A stretch of 64,000 nt of DNA from Leifsonia sp. CL147 (GTDB taxonomy: Bacteria; Actinomycetota; Actinomycetes; Actinomycetales; Microbacteriaceae): positions 1-64,000 of the forward strand of contig NZ_FOTM01000013.1 of assembly GCF_900114565.1 (NCBI RefSeq), in the 5' to 3' direction. How positions within the stretch are numbered: position 1 is the first letter of the stretch; each line of letters starts with the position of its first letter. This document shows positions 1 to 8,256 of this stretch, in pieces. The notes beneath the pieces were generated by a model, which was given only the letters and a program-made list of their open reading frames with translations, did not search any database and was not told where the DNA came from. The position numbers were made by a program, and so were the translations under genes.

Positions 1-279
1 AACTACCCCGGCATCTTCGACACGATCGAGCAAGCCCGGGCGTTCATGGACACCTACGTGCCCTGGTATAACCAGCACCACAAACACTCCGGCATCGCCC
101 TGTTCTCACCCGACCAGGTCCACGACGGCAGCTGGCACCGCCACTGGCAACACCGCCACAACGTCCAACACGCCTACTACCAAGCCCACCCCGAACGCTT
201 CCGCCACCACCCCAACACCCCAAAGCCAGCCGGCCTCGTCGGCATCAACACCCCCACCCAACGACTCCACGCAGCTTGA
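1..279 (+). CDS. IS3-family transposase (OrfB), C-terminal fragment cut by window edge
   Basis: The frame is open from base 1 to the TAG-free stop TGA at 277-279, so only the last 92 residues are seen. They carry the tail of an rve integrase core: the WYNxxHxHSGI block (residues about 21-31) followed by the SPDQVHDG segment is typical of IS3-type OrfB proteins, which catalyse DDE-type cut/copy-and-paste transposition. The catalytic Asp residues and OrfA would lie upstream of the window. No terminal inverted repeat could be identified after the stop, because the tandem repeat that starts at 289 follows almost at once. Whether the element is intact cannot be judged. Confidence 0.8.
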   Translation, partial: NYPGIFDTIEQARAFMDTYVPWYNQHHKHSGIALFSPDQVHDGSWHRHWQHRHNVQHAYYQAHPERFRHHPNTPKPAGLVGINTPTQRLHAA

Positions 280-288
280 CACAGCCCG

Positions 289-461
289 ATTCGTCACGAA
301 TGTCGCCCTGCGCCGCGCGAAACGCGACATTCGTGACGAATGTCGCCCTGCGCCGCGCGAAACGCGACATTCGTCACGAATGTCGCCCTGCGCCACGTGG
401 GAGCCGCGATTCGTGACGAATGTCGCCCTGCGCCGCACGAAACGCGACATTCGTCACGAAT
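289..461. repeat. 40-bp tandem repeat with palindromic TTCGTSACGAA boxes
   Basis: Five copies of the 13-bp palindrome ATTCGTSACGAAT start at 289, 329, 369, 409 and 449, an exact 40-bp period. The centre base alternates C, G, C, G, C, so successive boxes read as reverse complements. Between boxes lies a conserved segment beginning GTCGCCCTGCGCC, which can pair with the GCGAC that precedes the next box. The third unit has a diverged spacer. The array fills the gap between the transposase stop and the SDR stop and could act as a terminator, a protein-binding array or a recombination scar. No family is recognised. Confidence 0.85.
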
Positions 462-466
462 CGCGG

Positions 467-1228
467 CTACTTGGGCTGCATGCGGATGGCGCCGTCGAGG
501 CGGATGGTCTCACCGTTGAGCATCGGATTCTCGACGATGGCGCGGACGAGCGCGGCGTACTCGGCAGGCCGTCCCAGGCGGGAGGGATGCGGCACCTGCG
601 CCGCGAGGGAGTCCTGCGCCGCCGGGGGCAGCCCCGCCATCATGGGCGTCTCGAAGATTCCCGGCGCGATCGTCATCACCCGGATGAGGCTGCGCGCGAA
701 CTCCCGCGCCAGCGGAAGCGTCATCGCAGCCACTCCGCCCTTCGAGGCGGAGTAGGCGGGCTGGCCGATCTGACCGTCGAACGCGGCGACCGATGCGGTG
801 TTGACGATGACGCCGCGCTCCTCGCCCACCGGGTCGGTCTCCGCGATGGCCGCTGCCGCGAGCCGCACGACGTTGAAGGTGCCGATCAGATTAACACGGA
901 CGACACGCTCGAAGTGAGCGAGCGGGATGAGTCCGTCCCGTCCGATGACCTTCTCGGCCGTGGCGATCCCCGCACAGTTCACGACGACCCGCAGCGGACC
1001 CAGAGTGGATGCGGTGTCCACCGCCGCCTGAACCGCTTCCTCGTCGGTCACATCGGCCGGAACGAAGCGGGCGGCGGGTCCGAGGGCGATCGCCGCCTTC
1101 TCCCCCTCCGAGCTCGGAAGGTCGAGGATGACGACGTGCGCCCCTCCCTCGACGAGCGCACGGGCGGTCGCGTTGCCGAGTCCGCTCGCTCCGCCGGTGA
1201 CCAGGGCCGAGCATCCGTCGAGCTGCAT
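467..1228 (-). CDS. SDR-family 3-hydroxyacyl-CoA dehydrogenase (HSD10 type)
   Basis: A 253-aa classical short-chain dehydrogenase. The Rossmann NAD motif [12 protein letters not shown] lies near residue 11. NCAGIA follows, and the catalytic Ser plus YSASK (Tyr/Lys) lie in the middle. The [14 protein letters not shown] stretch resembles type-2 HSD10 enzymes, which oxidise 3-hydroxyacyl-CoA or 3-hydroxy-2-methylbutyryl-CoA with NAD+. ATG at 1228 is chosen because GAAGGAG sits just upstream, although the frame stays open further 5'. It is the last gene of a run with AsnC regulator, aldehyde dehydrogenase and thiolase, which fits isoleucine or fatty-acid beta-oxidation. The exact acyl substrate is inferred. 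Confidence 0.85.
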   Translation of the reverse strand: MQLDGCSALVTGGASGLGNATARALVEGGAHVVILDLPSSEGEKAAIALGPAARFVPADVTDEEAVQAAVDTASTLGPLRVVVNCAGIATAEKVIGRDGLIPLAHFERVVRVNLIGTFNVVRLAAAAIAETDPVGEERGVIVNTASVAAFDGQIGQPAYSASKGGVAAMTLPLAREFARSLIRVMTIAPGIFETPMMAGLPPAAQDSLAAQVPHPSRLGRPAEYAALVRAIVENPMLNGETIRLDGAIRMQPK

Positions 1229-1238
1229 GGTTCTCCTT

Positions 1239-1303
1239 CGTTCGGTGTTCGTCCGGTGTTCGAATCCGGTGTTCGTTCGAATCCGGTTCTCGTTCGAATC
1301 CGG
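1239..1303. repeat. Degenerate tandem repeat in the SDR leader
   Basis: Read on the minus strand, CCGGATTCGAAC recurs three times with tails that shorten from 17 to 13 bp. Two further decayed units beginning CCGGAC and CCGAAC follow. The array fills most of the 101-bp gap between the thiolase stop and the SDR start and ends immediately before the Shine-Dalgarno. It probably arose by slippage. No regulatory role is visible. Confidence 0.6.
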
Positions 1304-1329
1304 CGACGCAACCCGCCGGTTGCGTGCCC

Positions 1330-2520
1330 TCAGCGCAGCACTTCGATGAGCGTCGCGTTGGCCGTGCCGCCACCCTCGCACATCGTCTGCAGTCCGTAGC
1401 GTCCGCCGCGCGACTCGACCTCGTTCAGCAGGGTCGCGAGCAGCCGGGTCCCGGAGGACCCGAGCGCATGGCCGAGCGCGATCGCGCCGCCGTGCGGGTT
1501 GAGGCGCGACGGGTCCGCACCGAATTCCTGCCGCCACAGCAGCGGGATGGGCGCGAACGCCTCGTTCACCTCGTAGGCGTCGATCTGCTCCAGCCGGACG
1601 CCGCTGCGGTCGAGCAGCTTCCGCGTGGCCGGGAGGATGCCGGTGAGCATCAGCAACGGATCGCTTCCGGCGACGGCGAACGAGTGGAATCGGGCTCGGG
1701 GCCTGAGGCCGAGGCGCTTCGCCGCCTCCGCGCTCATGATCAGCGCGGCGGAGGCCCCGTCGGTGAGCGGCGACGAGTTGCCGGCCGTGATCTTCCAGTC
1801 CAGCTGCGGGAACCGCCCGGCGAGCCGGTCCGTGCGGAACGCCGGCTGCAGCTGGGCCAGCTTCTCCGGCGTCGTGCCCGGACGGATGGTCTCGTCGGCG
1901 ACGACGCTGCCCGAGTCGGGCGTCGGCGCGGCGATCAGCTCGCCTTCGAAGGACCCGTCCGCCGCCGCCCGGGCGGCACGACTGTGCGACTGGGCTGCGA
2001 ACTCGTCGAGCTGCTCCCGGCTGAAGCCCCACCGGTCGGCGATCAGCTCCGCCGCGACGCCCTGGTTCACGAGTCCCTCGGGGTAGCGTCCCTTCAGCAG
2101 AGCACCGCCGAGGGAGGCGCCCTGCAGGTTCGACCCCAGCGGCACGCGGCTCATGGACTCGACCCCGCAGGCGATGACGACGTCGTACGCGCCGGCGACG
2201 ACACCCTGCGCCGCGAAGGCCGCCGCCTGCTGGCTCGACCCGCACTGCCGGTCGATCGTGACCGCCGGAACGGTGTCCGGGAAGCCCGCGCTGAGCACAG
2301 CCGTTCGCGTGATGTTGCCCGCCTGCTCGCCTGTCTGGGTGACGCATCCACCGATCACATCGTCGATGACCGCCGGGTCGATCCCCGTGCGCCCGACGAG
2401 CTCCAGCAGCACGCCGGCGAGGAGATCGGCCGGGTGGATGTCGGAGAGCTCGCCGTCCGGCTTCCCGCGCCCCGAGGGCGTCCGGACGACATCGACGATG
2501 ACCGCCTCCGCGCGCGCCAC
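1330..2520 (-). CDS. Acetyl-CoA C-acyltransferase (thiolase)
   Basis: A 396-aa thiolase, the usual family length. The acylated Cys is C93 in DRQCGSSQQ. The C-terminal half holds the active-site His in [14 protein letters not shown] and the second Cys in [10 protein letters not shown]. It cleaves 3-ketoacyl-CoA with CoA, or condenses two acetyl-CoA. The start is GTG at 2520, one base after the TGA of the aldehyde dehydrogenase (2522-2524), so the two are translationally coupled. The downstream SDR supplies the preceding beta-oxidation step. Degradative thiolase is favoured over biosynthetic by this company. Confidence 0.9.
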   Translation of the reverse strand: MARAEAVIVDVVRTPSGRGKPDGELSDIHPADLLAGVLLELVGRTGIDPAVIDDVIGGCVTQTGEQAGNITRTAVLSAGFPDTVPAVTIDRQCGSSQQAAAFAAQGVVAGAYDVVIACGVESMSRVPLGSNLQGASLGGALLKGRYPEGLVNQGVAAELIADRWGFSREQLDEFAAQSHSRAARAAADGSFEGELIAAPTPDSGSVVADETIRPGTTPEKLAQLQPAFRTDRLAGRFPQLDWKITAGNSSPLTDGASAALIMSAEAAKRLGLRPRARFHSFAVAGSDPLLMLTGILPATRKLLDRSGVRLEQIDAYEVNEAFAPIPLLWRQEFGADPSRLNPHGGAIALGHALGSSGTRLLATLLNEVESRGGRYGLQTMCEGGGTANATLIEVLR

Positions 2521-2521
2521 C

Positions 2522-3985
2522 TCAGGCTCCGAACGGGTTCGGCGTGAGCGTGTACTTGGTGCTCAAGTACTCGTGGATGCCCTCGAGGCCGCCTTCGCGT
2601 CCGAGCCCGGACTGCTTGACGCCGCCGAACGGCGCAGCCGCGTTGGAGACCACGCCGACGTTGAGGCCCATCATCCCCGTCTCCAGCCGCTCGATCATGC
2701 GCTGCCCGCGCGCCAGGTCCTTCGTGAAGACGTAGGAGACCAGCCCGAACTCGGTGTCGTTCGCGATCCGTACCGCCTCGTCCTCGTCGGAGAACCGCAC
2801 GATCGACAGCACCGGCCCGAAGATCTCCTGCCGCAGGATCTCGCTGCCCGCCCGCACATCCGTGACGACCGTCGGTTCGAAGAACGTGCCCGATCCCTCG
2901 ATCCGGGACCCGCCGGTGAGCACGGACGCACCGCGGGTGACCGCATCCCGAAGCAGCTCGCTGGCCTTGTGGATGGCGTCCTCGTTGATGAGCGGACCGA
3001 TCGTGACCCCGTCCTCGGTGCCGCGGCCGACCTTCAGGCCGTTCACGCGCTCGGTGACCCGCCGGGCGAACTCGTCCGCGACCGCCTCGTGCACGATGAA
3101 CCGGTTCGCGGCGGTGCACGCCTCCCCGATGTTGCGGAACTTCGCCAGCATGGCTCCGTCGACCGCTTTGTCGAGGTCGGCGTCGTCGAACACGACGAAC
3201 GGCGCGTTGCCGCCGAGCTCCATGGAGGTGCGGAGCACGTTCTCGGACGCCTGCTGCAGCAGCTTCCGGCCCACCTCGGTGGAACCGGTGAACGACAGCT
3301 TGCGCAGCCGCGGATCGGCGATGATCGGCGCGGACACTTTTCCGGAGGTCGTCGTCGTGACCACGTTGAGGACACCGCCCGGCAGCCCGGCATCCTCCAG
3401 CAGCTTCGCGAAGTACAGCGTCGACAGCGGCGTCAGCTCGGCGGGCTTCACGACGACCGTGCAGCCCGCGGCGAGCGCCGGCGCGATCTTCCGCGTCGCC
3501 ATCGCCAGCGGAAAGTTCCACGGCGTGATCAGGAAGCACGGGCCGACCGGATGCTGCGAAACGATCATCCGCCCGGTGCCTTCCGGGTTGATCCCGTACC
3601 GGCCGGCGATGCGCACGGCCTCCTCCGAGAACCAGCGCAGGAACTCGCCGCCGTAGGTCACCTCGCCGCTCGCCTCCGCGACCGGCTTCCCCATCTCCAG
3701 CGTCATCAGCAGCGCGAAGTCGTCCCGCCGCTCCTGCAGCAGGTCGAAGGCGCGCCGCAGGATCTCGCCGCGCCGGCGTGCGGGCGTCGCCGCCCAGTCG
3801 TCCGCGGCGGCCACCGCCGCATCCAGAGCCCGGATGCCGTCCTCCGGGGACGCGTCGGCGATCTCCTTGATGCGGTCGCCGGTCGCGGGGTCGAACACGG
3901 GGAACGTTCCGGCCGATCCGGCCGTCCACTCCCCTCCGATGTACAGACCGTCGGGCACACGCTCCAGCAGAGCCTTCTCATCCAT
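2522..3985 (-). CDS. NAD(P)-dependent succinate-semialdehyde dehydrogenase family protein
   Basis: A 487-aa aldehyde dehydrogenase. TPWNFPLAMATRKIAPAL leads into the cofactor site, with VVVKPAELTP near residue 178, general base E256 in MELGGNAPF and catalytic C290 in FRNIGEACTAANRF. The GEACTAANRF form is characteristic of GabD-type succinate/glutarate semialdehyde dehydrogenases. ATG at 3985 is preferred because GGAGGAA precedes it; it overlaps the end of the AsnC gene by 8 nt. The physiological aldehyde is not certain, and other short-chain semialdehydes from amino-acid breakdown are possible in this operon. Confidence 0.85.
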   Translation of the reverse strand: MDEKALLERVPDGLYIGGEWTAGSAGTFPVFDPATGDRIKEIADASPEDGIRALDAAVAAADDWAATPARRRGEILRRAFDLLQERRDDFALLMTLEMGKPVAEASGEVTYGGEFLRWFSEEAVRIAGRYGINPEGTGRMIVSQHPVGPCFLITPWNFPLAMATRKIAPALAAGCTVVVKPAELTPLSTLYFAKLLEDAGLPGGVLNVVTTTTSGKVSAPIIADPRLRKLSFTGSTEVGRKLLQQASENVLRTSMELGGNAPFVVFDDADLDKAVDGAMLAKFRNIGEACTAANRFIVHEAVADEFARRVTERVNGLKVGRGTEDGVTIGPLINEDAIHKASELLRDAVTRGASVLTGGSRIEGSGTFFEPTVVTDVRAGSEILRQEIFGPVLSIVRFSDEDEAVRIANDTEFGLVSYVFTKDLARGQRMIERLETGMMGLNVGVVSNAAAPFGGVKQSGLGREGGLEGIHEYLSTKYTLTPNPFGA

Positions 3986-4487
3986 CAGCCGCGTTCCTCC
4001 TGTTCGATTCGTCCTCATCGTCCGTCAGGACCGCCGCCCGCACCAGGGGTACGGCGCGGTGGTCGATCTTCGTCGCGAGCGCGATGACCGTCGAGGTCCG
4101 CATGATGCCCGGGTCGCTGACGATGCGGTCGATCACCCGCTGCAGGTCGGCGTTGGACCGCGCGACGGCCCGGATCATCAGGTCGCCCGCACCGGTGATC
4201 GTGTGCACCTCCAGCACTTCCGGGATGGCCTCCAGGTGCTCGACGACGGTCACGTCGCGGTCGCCCTGGGCGATCTCCGCCGTCACGAACGCGGTCACGG
4301 GGTACCCGAGCCGGTCCGTGTCGATGGTGGGGGCGAAGTCGCGCACCACCCCCGAGCGCAGGAGCCGGTCCAGCCGCGCCTGTACCGTGCCGCGCGCCAC
4401 TCCGAGCCGCCGCGACGCTTCGAACACACCCAGCCGCGGCTCCTCGGTCAGCAGCGCGATCAGATCGGCGTCGAGCTTGTCGACCAT
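3978..4487 (-). CDS. Lrp/AsnC-family transcriptional regulator
   Basis: A 169-aa protein. An N-terminal winged HTH (about residues 1-60: LDADLIALLTEEPRLGVFEA, then GVARGTVQARLDRLLRSGV) is followed by a RAM/AsnC ligand domain containing ITGAGDLMIRAVA. The family senses amino acids as octamers. ATG at 4487 is preceded by GAAGGAGG. It heads the operon with the semialdehyde dehydrogenase, thiolase and SDR, so it most likely controls this branched-chain/acyl-CoA set, and perhaps the neighbouring E1 operon, in the way BkdR does (inference). A large palindrome at 4554-4629 lies directly upstream. Confidence 0.9.
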   Translation of the reverse strand: MVDKLDADLIALLTEEPRLGVFEASRRLGVARGTVQARLDRLLRSGVVRDFAPTIDTDRLGYPVTAFVTAEIAQGDRDVTVVEHLEAIPEVLEVHTITGAGDLMIRAVARSNADLQRVIDRIVSDPGIMRTSTVIALATKIDHRAVPLVRAAVLTDDEDESNRRNAADG

Positions 4488-4553
4488 GCGGCCTCCTTCG
4501 GTCCTCGCCCATCGTATGACGCACCGCCCTCCCCCAGCCCCCCAGCCCCCGAG

Positions 4554-4629
4554 CCCCACCGTCGAGTACGCAGAGATTGCACGCCCGAGCGGCGTGTCGC
4601 GTGCAATCTCTGCGTACTCGACGGTGGGG
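4554..4629. repeat. 76-bp perfect palindromic element, copy 1 of a dispersed family
   Basis: The 30-bp arms (4554-4583 and 4600-4629) are perfectly complementary and enclose a 16-nt loop. The arm core is CGAGTACGCAGAGATTGCAC. The reverse complement closely matches 43001-43074, including the loop segment GCGACACGCCG, so this is a dispersed repeat and not only a terminator. It sits between the stop of the alpha/beta hydrolase and the AsnC start and would also terminate transcription arriving from the E1 operon. Confidence 0.85.
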
Positions 4630-4647
4630 CGGGGGGCGCTGGGGGGG

Positions 4648-5376
4648 TTAGGAGACGGGGATGGGGGCGCCGAGGAAGGGGAGCGCGGCCTGCTTGAAGG
4701 CGCGGGCGCTCAGCGTGGTGACGTGGTTGCGGCGCGGCAGGACGACCAGCTGGGCTCCGAGCAGGCGCGCCGCCTCCTCCGCCCCCTCCGTGACGGGGTC
4801 CGCCTCGCCGACGACCAGCATGGTCGGCACGGAGCTCGACAGCGGCAGCGGGTGGACCGCCATCCCGGCCGAGCACGCCGCGAGCGCCTCGCGGTCCACA
4901 CCGGGCGCCTGGCGCAGCGAGGCGAGGAGCGGCGCGAGCGGGCTGTCCGCATCCAGCTCGGTGGACGCGTCGCGCAGCGCCGCCTGCACGGCGGAGACGC
5001 CCCAGTGCCCGAACTGCTCGACCGTTCCGACGCCGCCCACCACGAGGCGCCGGACCCGCGAGGGGGCCAGCGCGACCAGTGCGAGCGACACCCAGCTGCC
5101 CATGGAGTAGCCCACCACATCCACGCGTTCGTTACCGTTCACGTCGAGCACGGCCAGCAGATCCTGGGCGAGCAGCTCGGGCGAGTAGGCGTCCGGATCG
5201 TGCGGCGCGTCGCTCGCGCCGTGCCCCCGCAGGTCGGGGACGATCGCACCCCGCCCGGCCTCGGCGAGCGCCCGGACCCAGCCGGTCGCCTCCCAGGTCA
5301 GGGCACCGGTGGTGGCGAAGCCGTGCACGAGCAGCACCGGGTCGGGTCCGGGATGACGCTCCACGTGGATGTGCAC
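4648..5376 (-). CDS. Alpha/beta hydrolase, possibly the acyltransferase half of a split AcoC-like E2
   Basis: A 242-aa alpha/beta hydrolase fold. The HGF oxyanion motif is at residue 18, the nucleophile S91 in GYSMGS, a probable acid Asp in GEADPVT and His in RRNHVTT. The GTG start at 5376 lies 4 nt after the stop of the lipoyl-domain gene. In acetoin dehydrogenase systems AcoC is known to be one polypeptide with an N-terminal lipoyl domain and a C-terminal alpha/beta hydrolase domain. Here the two halves are adjacent, separate genes in different frames. An acyl-transfer or thioesterase role in the E1 complex is therefore inferred. A stand-alone esterase is the alternative. Confidence 0.75.
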   Translation of the reverse strand: MHIHVERHPGPDPVLLVHGFATTGALTWEATGWVRALAEAGRGAIVPDLRGHGASDAPHDPDAYSPELLAQDLLAVLDVNGNERVDVVGYSMGSWVSLALVALAPSRVRRLVVGGVGTVEQFGHWGVSAVQAALRDASTELDADSPLAPLLASLRQAPGVDREALAACSAGMAVHPLPLSSSVPTMLVVGEADPVTEGAEEAARLLGAQLVVLPRRNHVTTLSARAFKQAALPFLGAPIPVS

Positions 5377-5380
5377 GGCC

Positions 5381-5704
5381 TCAGTCCTCCGGAAGCGAGA
5401 GACGGACGCGGCGGCGGGGCGCCTCCTCCACCGGGACCGTGCCGACGATTCCGGCCTGCTCGTCCTCGACGGTGAAGGTCACGAGCGGGGCTCCCACCTC
5501 CAGCGACTCCCCCTCGGCCACGTGGAAGCGGGCCACGACACCGGACTGCGGCGACGGCAGCTCCACCGCCGACTTCGTCGTCTCGACCTCGACCAGCGGC
5601 GCGTTGCGCTCGACGTGGTCGCCCTCGGCGACCAGCCACTCCAGCACGGTCGCCTCCTGCAGCCCCTCGCCGAGGTCCGGGAGGTCGAAGGTTCGTTCAG
5701 CCAC
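5381..5704 (-). CDS. Free-standing lipoyl-domain protein (E2 N-terminal domain)
   Basis: A 107-aa protein made almost entirely of one biotinyl/lipoyl domain. [16 protein letters not shown] opens it, and the lipoylated Lys is K44 in VETTKSAVE. There is no peripheral-subunit-binding domain and no CoA acyltransferase domain (no HxxxD...DG), which a branched-chain E2 of about 400+ aa would carry. GTG at 5704 overlaps the E1beta stop and is preferred because upstream residues do not resemble the family. As the swinging arm it would carry acyl groups from the E1 dimer. Confidence 0.85.
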   Translation of the reverse strand: MAERTFDLPDLGEGLQEATVLEWLVAEGDHVERNAPLVEVETTKSAVELPSPQSGVVARFHVAEGESLEVGAPLVTFTVEDEQAGIVGTVPVEEAPRRRVRLSLPED

Positions 5705-6689
5705 GGCGGTACTCCAGGGTCGTCTGGACGGCGTCCAGGATGCGGTCGATGCTCGGCAGGTACTCATCCTCCAGCACCGGCGAGGGATAGGGGACGTCCC
5801 AGCCGGTCACGCGCTGCACGGGAGCCTTCAGCTCGGCGAAGCAGCGCTCCGTGATGAGGGCGCTCACCTCGGCTCCGAGCCCGGCGGTCAGCGGGGCCTC
5901 GTGGACCACGACGGCCCGGCGGGTGCGGGCCACGGAGGCGGCCAGGCCGCCGGCGTCGATCGGCTTGAGCCAGCGCAGGTCGACCACCTCGATCTCGACG
6001 CCGTCCTCCGCTCCGAGCTCGGCCGCCTGCAGGCAGCGCGCCACCATGGCGCCCCACGCGACGAGGGTGACGTGACGGCCCGGGCGGACGACCCGCGAGG
6101 TCCCGACCGGAAGCCGCTCCGCCAGCTCGTCGTCGGAGACGGTGTCCTTGTGCCAGTACCGGGACTTCGGCTCGAGGAAGATCACCGGGTCCGGGTCCTC
6201 GATGGATTGACGCAGCAGCGCGTAGGCCTCCGCGGGCGTCGAAGGCGCCACGACCTTCAGTCCGGGCACCTGCGCGAACAGCGCCTCCAGGCTCTCACCG
6301 TGGTGCTCGGGCGCGCGGATCCCGCCGAAGCTGGGCAGCCGCAGCGTGATCGGCATGTCGAATGCGCCCCGGCTGCGGTAGTGCATCCGGGCGACCTGAT
6401 TGACGATCTGGTCGACGGCGGGATACGAGAACCCGTCGAACTGGATCTCCGGCACCGGCCGCCACCCGGCCATCGCCAGCCCGACCGCCATCCCCATGAT
6501 CCCGGCCTCGGCCAGCGTCGTGTCGAACACGCGATCGCCGCCGTATTTCGCTTTCAGCCCGTCGGTGACGCGGAAGACGCCGCCGAGCGTCCCGACGTCC
6601 TCGCCGAAGACGAGGGTGCGCTCGTCGGCCGCGAGAGCGTCGTCGAGCGCCCGGTTGAGTGCTCGTTGCATGGTGGTCAGCTCAGCCAT
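5697..6689 (-). CDS. 2-oxoacid (branched-chain) dehydrogenase E1 subunit beta
   Basis: A 330-aa transketolase-like E1beta. It starts [15 protein letters not shown], with [20 protein letters not shown] near residue 25, [15 protein letters not shown] and the [18 protein letters not shown] stretch. The C-terminal transketolase domain ends in [16 protein letters not shown]. It pairs with E1alpha for TPP-dependent oxidative decarboxylation of 2-oxoacids. ATG at 6689 has GGGAGGAG upstream and overlaps the E1alpha stop by 8 nt, indicating coupled synthesis of the heterotetramer. Confidence 0.92.
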   Translation of the reverse strand: MAELTTMQRALNRALDDALAADERTLVFGEDVGTLGGVFRVTDGLKAKYGGDRVFDTTLAEAGIMGMAVGLAMAGWRPVPEIQFDGFSYPAVDQIVNQVARMHYRSRGAFDMPITLRLPSFGGIRAPEHHGESLEALFAQVPGLKVVAPSTPAEAYALLRQSIEDPDPVIFLEPKSRYWHKDTVSDDELAERLPVGTSRVVRPGRHVTLVAWGAMVARCLQAAELGAEDGVEIEVVDLRWLKPIDAGGLAASVARTRRAVVVHEAPLTAGLGAEVSALITERCFAELKAPVQRVTGWDVPYPSPVLEDEYLPSIDRILDAVQTTLEYRRG

Positions 6690-7731
6690 GGCGGGACTCC
6701 TCCCAGGCGCGGCGCTGCCCGAGCAGAGCAGCGGGCGGATCGGAGAACACGAAGTCGAACATCTCCTCCGGTGGACGGCCGCCGAGCGCAGCGACGTCGT
6801 CGCGCACGCGGTCCGCCAGGGCTCCGGCGGTCTCGGCGACCTCGGCGAAGAACCCGTCGCCGACCGTGCCGGTGCGCCGCAGCTGCTGCTCGCACAGCGC
6901 GAGCGGATCGCGGGCCAGCCACGACTGCTCCTCGTCGAGGGTCCGGTAGCGGCCCGGGTCGTCCGAGGTGGAATGCGGTCCCAGGCGATAGGTCATCGCT
7001 TCGACGATGCTCGGGCCGCCGCCCTTCCTCGCCCGGTCCAGGGCTCGACGTGTCACGTCATAGACGGCGATCACATCGTTGCCGTCGACGCGCACCCCCG
7101 GCATGCCGTATCCGGCCCCGCGTGCCGCGACCGAGCCGCCGGCCACCTGCTCGGAGGCCGGGACCGAGATCGCCCAGCCGTTGTTCTGGCAGAAGAACAC
7201 GACGGGCAGGCGCGAGACGGCGGCCGTGTTCATCGCCTCGTGGATGTCGCCCTGCGAGCTCGCTCCGTCGCCGAAGTAGGCGATCGCCACGCCTCCCGTG
7301 CGGTCGAGTTTCGCGCCGAGCGCCCAGCCGACCGCGTGCGTCACCGCTCCTCCGACGACCGCGTTGATCGGCGCGAGGCGCGCGGCCGCCGCATCCCAGA
7401 GCCCGCCGTGCCAGGCGCCCTGGTGCGAGGCGAGATAGGCGACAGGATCAACGCCCATCGCGACGGCGACACCCAGCTCGCGGTAGGTCGGGAAGGCGAA
7501 GTCGCGGCGGAGGTCCAGGGCGGCGGCGCTGCCCACCTGTGCGGCCTCCTGACCCCGCATCGGGGCGTAGCCGGGGATGATGCCCTGCCGCTGCATGGCG
7601 ACTGCGTCGAGGTCGAGGCGGCGAACGGTCGCCATGGTCCGGTAGAGGCGTCGCAGCAGAGCGGCGTCGTCGGCATGCGCTTCGGCCGCAGGTCGCGCAG
7701 CGGTCCCGGCGCTTCGGGTGGTCATCGTCAT
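6682..7731 (-). CDS. 2-oxoacid (branched-chain) dehydrogenase E1 subunit alpha
   Basis: A 349-aa TPP-binding subunit. The TPP/Mg motif runs from GDGASSQGDIHEAMN to FFCQNNGWAIS. The phosphoryl-loop-like GPHSTSDDPGRYR is the form seen in branched-chain 2-oxoacid dehydrogenases rather than pyruvate or acetoin dehydrogenase. It forms acyl groups (isobutyryl, isovaleryl, 2-methylbutyryl) for transfer to the lipoyl arm. It is first in the four-gene operon. ATG at 7731 is given; an in-frame ATG at 7725 is equally possible. No E3 is encoded in the window, so a shared lipoamide dehydrogenase elsewhere must serve. Confidence 0.9.
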   Translation of the reverse strand: MTMTTRSAGTAARPAAEAHADDAALLRRLYRTMATVRRLDLDAVAMQRQGIIPGYAPMRGQEAAQVGSAAALDLRRDFAFPTYRELGVAVAMGVDPVAYLASHQGAWHGGLWDAAAARLAPINAVVGGAVTHAVGWALGAKLDRTGGVAIAYFGDGASSQGDIHEAMNTAAVSRLPVVFFCQNNGWAISVPASEQVAGGSVAARGAGYGMPGVRVDGNDVIAVYDVTRRALDRARKGGGPSIVEAMTYRLGPHSTSDDPGRYRTLDEEQSWLARDPLALCEQQLRRTGTVGDGFFAEVAETAGALADRVRDDVAALGGRPPEEMFDFVFSDPPAALLGQRRAWEESRHG

Positions 7732-7756
7732 GACGCCACTCTCGCCTGACCTGCCG

Positions 7757-7800
7757 GAGCGGGCAACACGTACAGTCCCGGTTGGTCAGTCTGCCCGCTC
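7757..7800. promoter_or_regulatory. Inverted repeat upstream of the E1 operon
   Basis: GAGCGGGCA (7757-7765) and TGCCCGCTC (7792-7800) are perfect complements separated by 26 bp, 26-70 bp upstream of the E1alpha start. The position suits an operator for an AsnC/BkdR-like protein, or a terminator for the MerR gene transcribed from the other side. Which one applies cannot be decided from the sequence. Confidence 0.4.
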
Positions 7801-7856
7801 AGGGCGACGACAGCCGCCTTTCGCTGTGCAGGTTGTCGCCTCAGACCGCCTCGCGC

Positions 7857-8138
7857 TCACTGCTTTCTGTCGAGCCGGCGTCGCAGGGCGTCGTTCTCCT
7901 CCTGAAGCTCGATCACGCGTCCGACGCCGGTCAGGTTCACGCCCTGTTCCTGAAGCCGCGCGACGAGCCGGACACGCGCGATGTCGGCGTCGCTGTAGCG
8001 GCGGGTTCCGCCCTCGGTCCGCGCGGGGGTCAGCAGACCCTTCTCCTCGTAGAGCCGAAGCGTCGCCGGGGCGAGGCCGGCCAGTTCGGCCGCCACCGCG
8101 ATGCTGTAGAGCGGAGTGCCCGAGGGTTCGTCGACCAT
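7857..8138 (-). CDS. MerR-family regulator, HspR-like
   Basis: A 93-aa protein: MerR winged HTH (YSIAVAAELAGLAPATLRLYEEKGLL, then GGTRRYSDADIARV) and a short coiled coil (VGRVIELQEENDALRRRL), with no effector domain. This size and the LAPATLRLYEEKGL form are those of HspR, which represses heat-shock genes in actinobacteria. The gene is divergent from an hsp20 gene, and the 118-bp gap holds an inverted repeat, which fits autogenous heat-shock control (inference). No dnaK-grpE-dnaJ-hspR operon is present here, so this is probably a dedicated second copy. Confidence 0.85.
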   Translation of the reverse strand: MVDEPSGTPLYSIAVAAELAGLAPATLRLYEEKGLLTPARTEGGTRRYSDADIARVRLVARLQEQGVNLTGVGRVIELQEENDALRRRLDRKQ

Positions 8139-8190
8139 GCTGAAACTTTCGTGAAGGGGCTGATTTCTTGGAAGGGATGTGGTACAAAAT

Positions 8191-8226
8191 GTGTTGCGAA
8201 TGCTACAGATTACTTCATAGCGACAC
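8191..8226. promoter_or_regulatory. Putative operator between merR/hspR-like gene and hsp20
   Basis: GTGTTGCGAATG (8191-8202) and CATAGCGACAC (8216-8226) form an imperfect dyad in an AT-richer stretch midway between the two divergent starts. It is centred about 50 bp upstream of hsp20. MerR proteins bind dyads within promoters. It does not match the CTTGAGT-N7-ACTCAAG HAIR box of classical HspR, so it may be a diverged site. Confidence 0.4.
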
Positions 8227-8256
8227 TACACCTCTGAGATGGAAGGAGTGCACATC

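Noticed and set aside
289-461. Palindrome array considered as a CRISPR array
   Set aside because: The spacers are themselves repeated (GTCGCCCTGCGCC), so there are no unique spacers, and no cas genes are nearby.
1-461. Search for the terminal inverted repeat of the IS3-like element
   Set aside because: Only the right end is visible and no TGxxxx...CA pair or target duplication could be matched without the left end.
1239-1303. Tandem repeat considered as a CRISPR-like array
   Set aside because: Units are 11-17 bp, decay steadily and have no unique spacers of uniform size.
380-1399. Long open frames antisense to the SDR, thiolase and many other genes
   Set aside because: They are high-GC shadow frames of strongly supported genes, Arg/Pro/Ala-rich with no domain motifs.
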